14,219 nt of DNA from Thermodesulfovibrionia bacterium (GTDB lineage Bacteria > Nitrospirota > Thermodesulfovibrionia > UBA6902): NCBI GenBank assembly GCA_947258735.1, contig CAMYJJ010000049.1, forward strand, positions 1 through 14,219. Reading direction: 5' to 3'. A program made the translations under genes and the position numbers. Below the pieces are notes generated by a model. That model saw nothing but the letters and a program-made list of their open reading frames with translations. It was not told where the DNA came from and searched no databases. Each line of letters begins with the position of its first letter. Positions within the stretch are counted from its first letter, which is position 1. Below, piece by piece: positions 14,182-14,219 of the stretch.

Positions 14182-14195
14182 TCAAGTCTGACCCC
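14182..14195 (-). repeat. GGGGTCAGACTTGA string, possible repeat or transposon-end motif
   Basis: The minus strand reads GGGGTCAGACTTGA about 50 nt upstream of the last gene. I recall similar strings beside REP-associated tyrosine transposases in other genomes. No transposase is in view, so this is only a hint. Confidence 0.25.
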
Positions 14196-14219
14196 ATTCC
14201 TTCCATTTATTTCTAATAC

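Larger units (their letters stand above)
11659..14219 (-). mobile_element. Integron gene-cassette array (at least three complete cassettes), integrase not in window
   Basis: Four attC-like sites (11659-11790, 12423-12547, 13014-13141 and 13674-13801) alternate with small genes, all on the minus strand. Each site lies just after the 3' end of its gene. Complete units run about 13020-13679 (lipoprotein), 12429-13019 (zinc ribbon) and 11665-12428 (toxin-antitoxin). A fourth unit (13680 onward) leaves the window. The core opening cassette 3 (GTTATGA) and cassette 4 (GTTATCC) is the exact complement of the core that starts the attC at its other end (TCATAAC and GGATAAC). In circular form those two halves make one site. 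Orientation puts attI/intI, if any, beyond 14219. Without an integrase it would be a CALIN. Confidence 0.82.

Noticed and set aside
13760..14191. Plus-strand open frame of 143 codons opposite the last cassette gene
   Set aside because: It lies antisense to a gene with good ribosome site, overlaps attC site A, and has no recognisable protein features.

Overview
The window looks like a chromosomal segment of a Gram-negative, flagellated, sigma-54-using bacterium. Diderm signs are a complete FliF/FliG/FliH/FliI/FliJ basal-body set, a MotE-like secreted protein and a lipoprotein. No marker fixes the phylum. A Nitrospirota, deltaproteobacterial-type or Planctomycetota genome would all fit, and that is only an impression from the gene families.

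Region 1 (1-7151, all + strand) is a flagellar basal-body and export operon. It opens with the C-terminal end of a FlrC/FleR-type sigma-54 activator. A good -24/-12 promoter (492-507) follows, then flgB, flgC, fliE, fliF, fliG, fliH, fliI, fliJ and a MotE-like gene. Several junctions touch or overlap (flgC/fliE 1 nt, fliF/fliG 0 nt, fliG/fliH 8 nt, fliH/fliI 14 nt, fliI/fliJ 14 nt, fliJ/motE-like 4 nt), which indicates translational coupling. fliJ only reaches its normal length if it starts at a CTG codon.

Region 2 (7152-11599) is a mixed, loosely packed stretch. It holds a short Rho ATPase (320 aa, minus strand) that lacks the N-terminal RNA-binding domain, a Cys-rich small protein, a 322-nt gap with a hairpin flanked by direct repeats, a ferritin-like diiron protein, a secreted orphan protein and a B12-binding-type radical SAM enzyme (minus strand).

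Region 3 (about 11659 to the window end) is, in my reading, an integron gene-cassette array, and it is the main finding. Four imperfect inverted repeats of 125-132 bp alternate with small minus-strand genes. They carry attC hallmarks: GTT/AAC core sites at both ends, perfect inner arms of 7-10 bp, and extra unpaired bases always on the same arm. Going along the minus strand, the cassettes carry (1) a 93-aa protein of possible ABM-like fold, (2) a small lipoprotein, (3) a zf-TFIIB-type zinc-ribbon protein and (4) an RHH antitoxin/RelE-type toxin pair with its own operator-like repeats. For cassettes 3 and 4 the core at the cassette start is the exact complement of the core opening the attC at its end, as expected for units that once were circles. 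No integrase is in the window. The orientation places any attI/intI beyond position 14219; otherwise this is a CALIN (attC cluster without integrase). The radical SAM gene is either the chromosomal flank or a last cassette lacking a visible attC.
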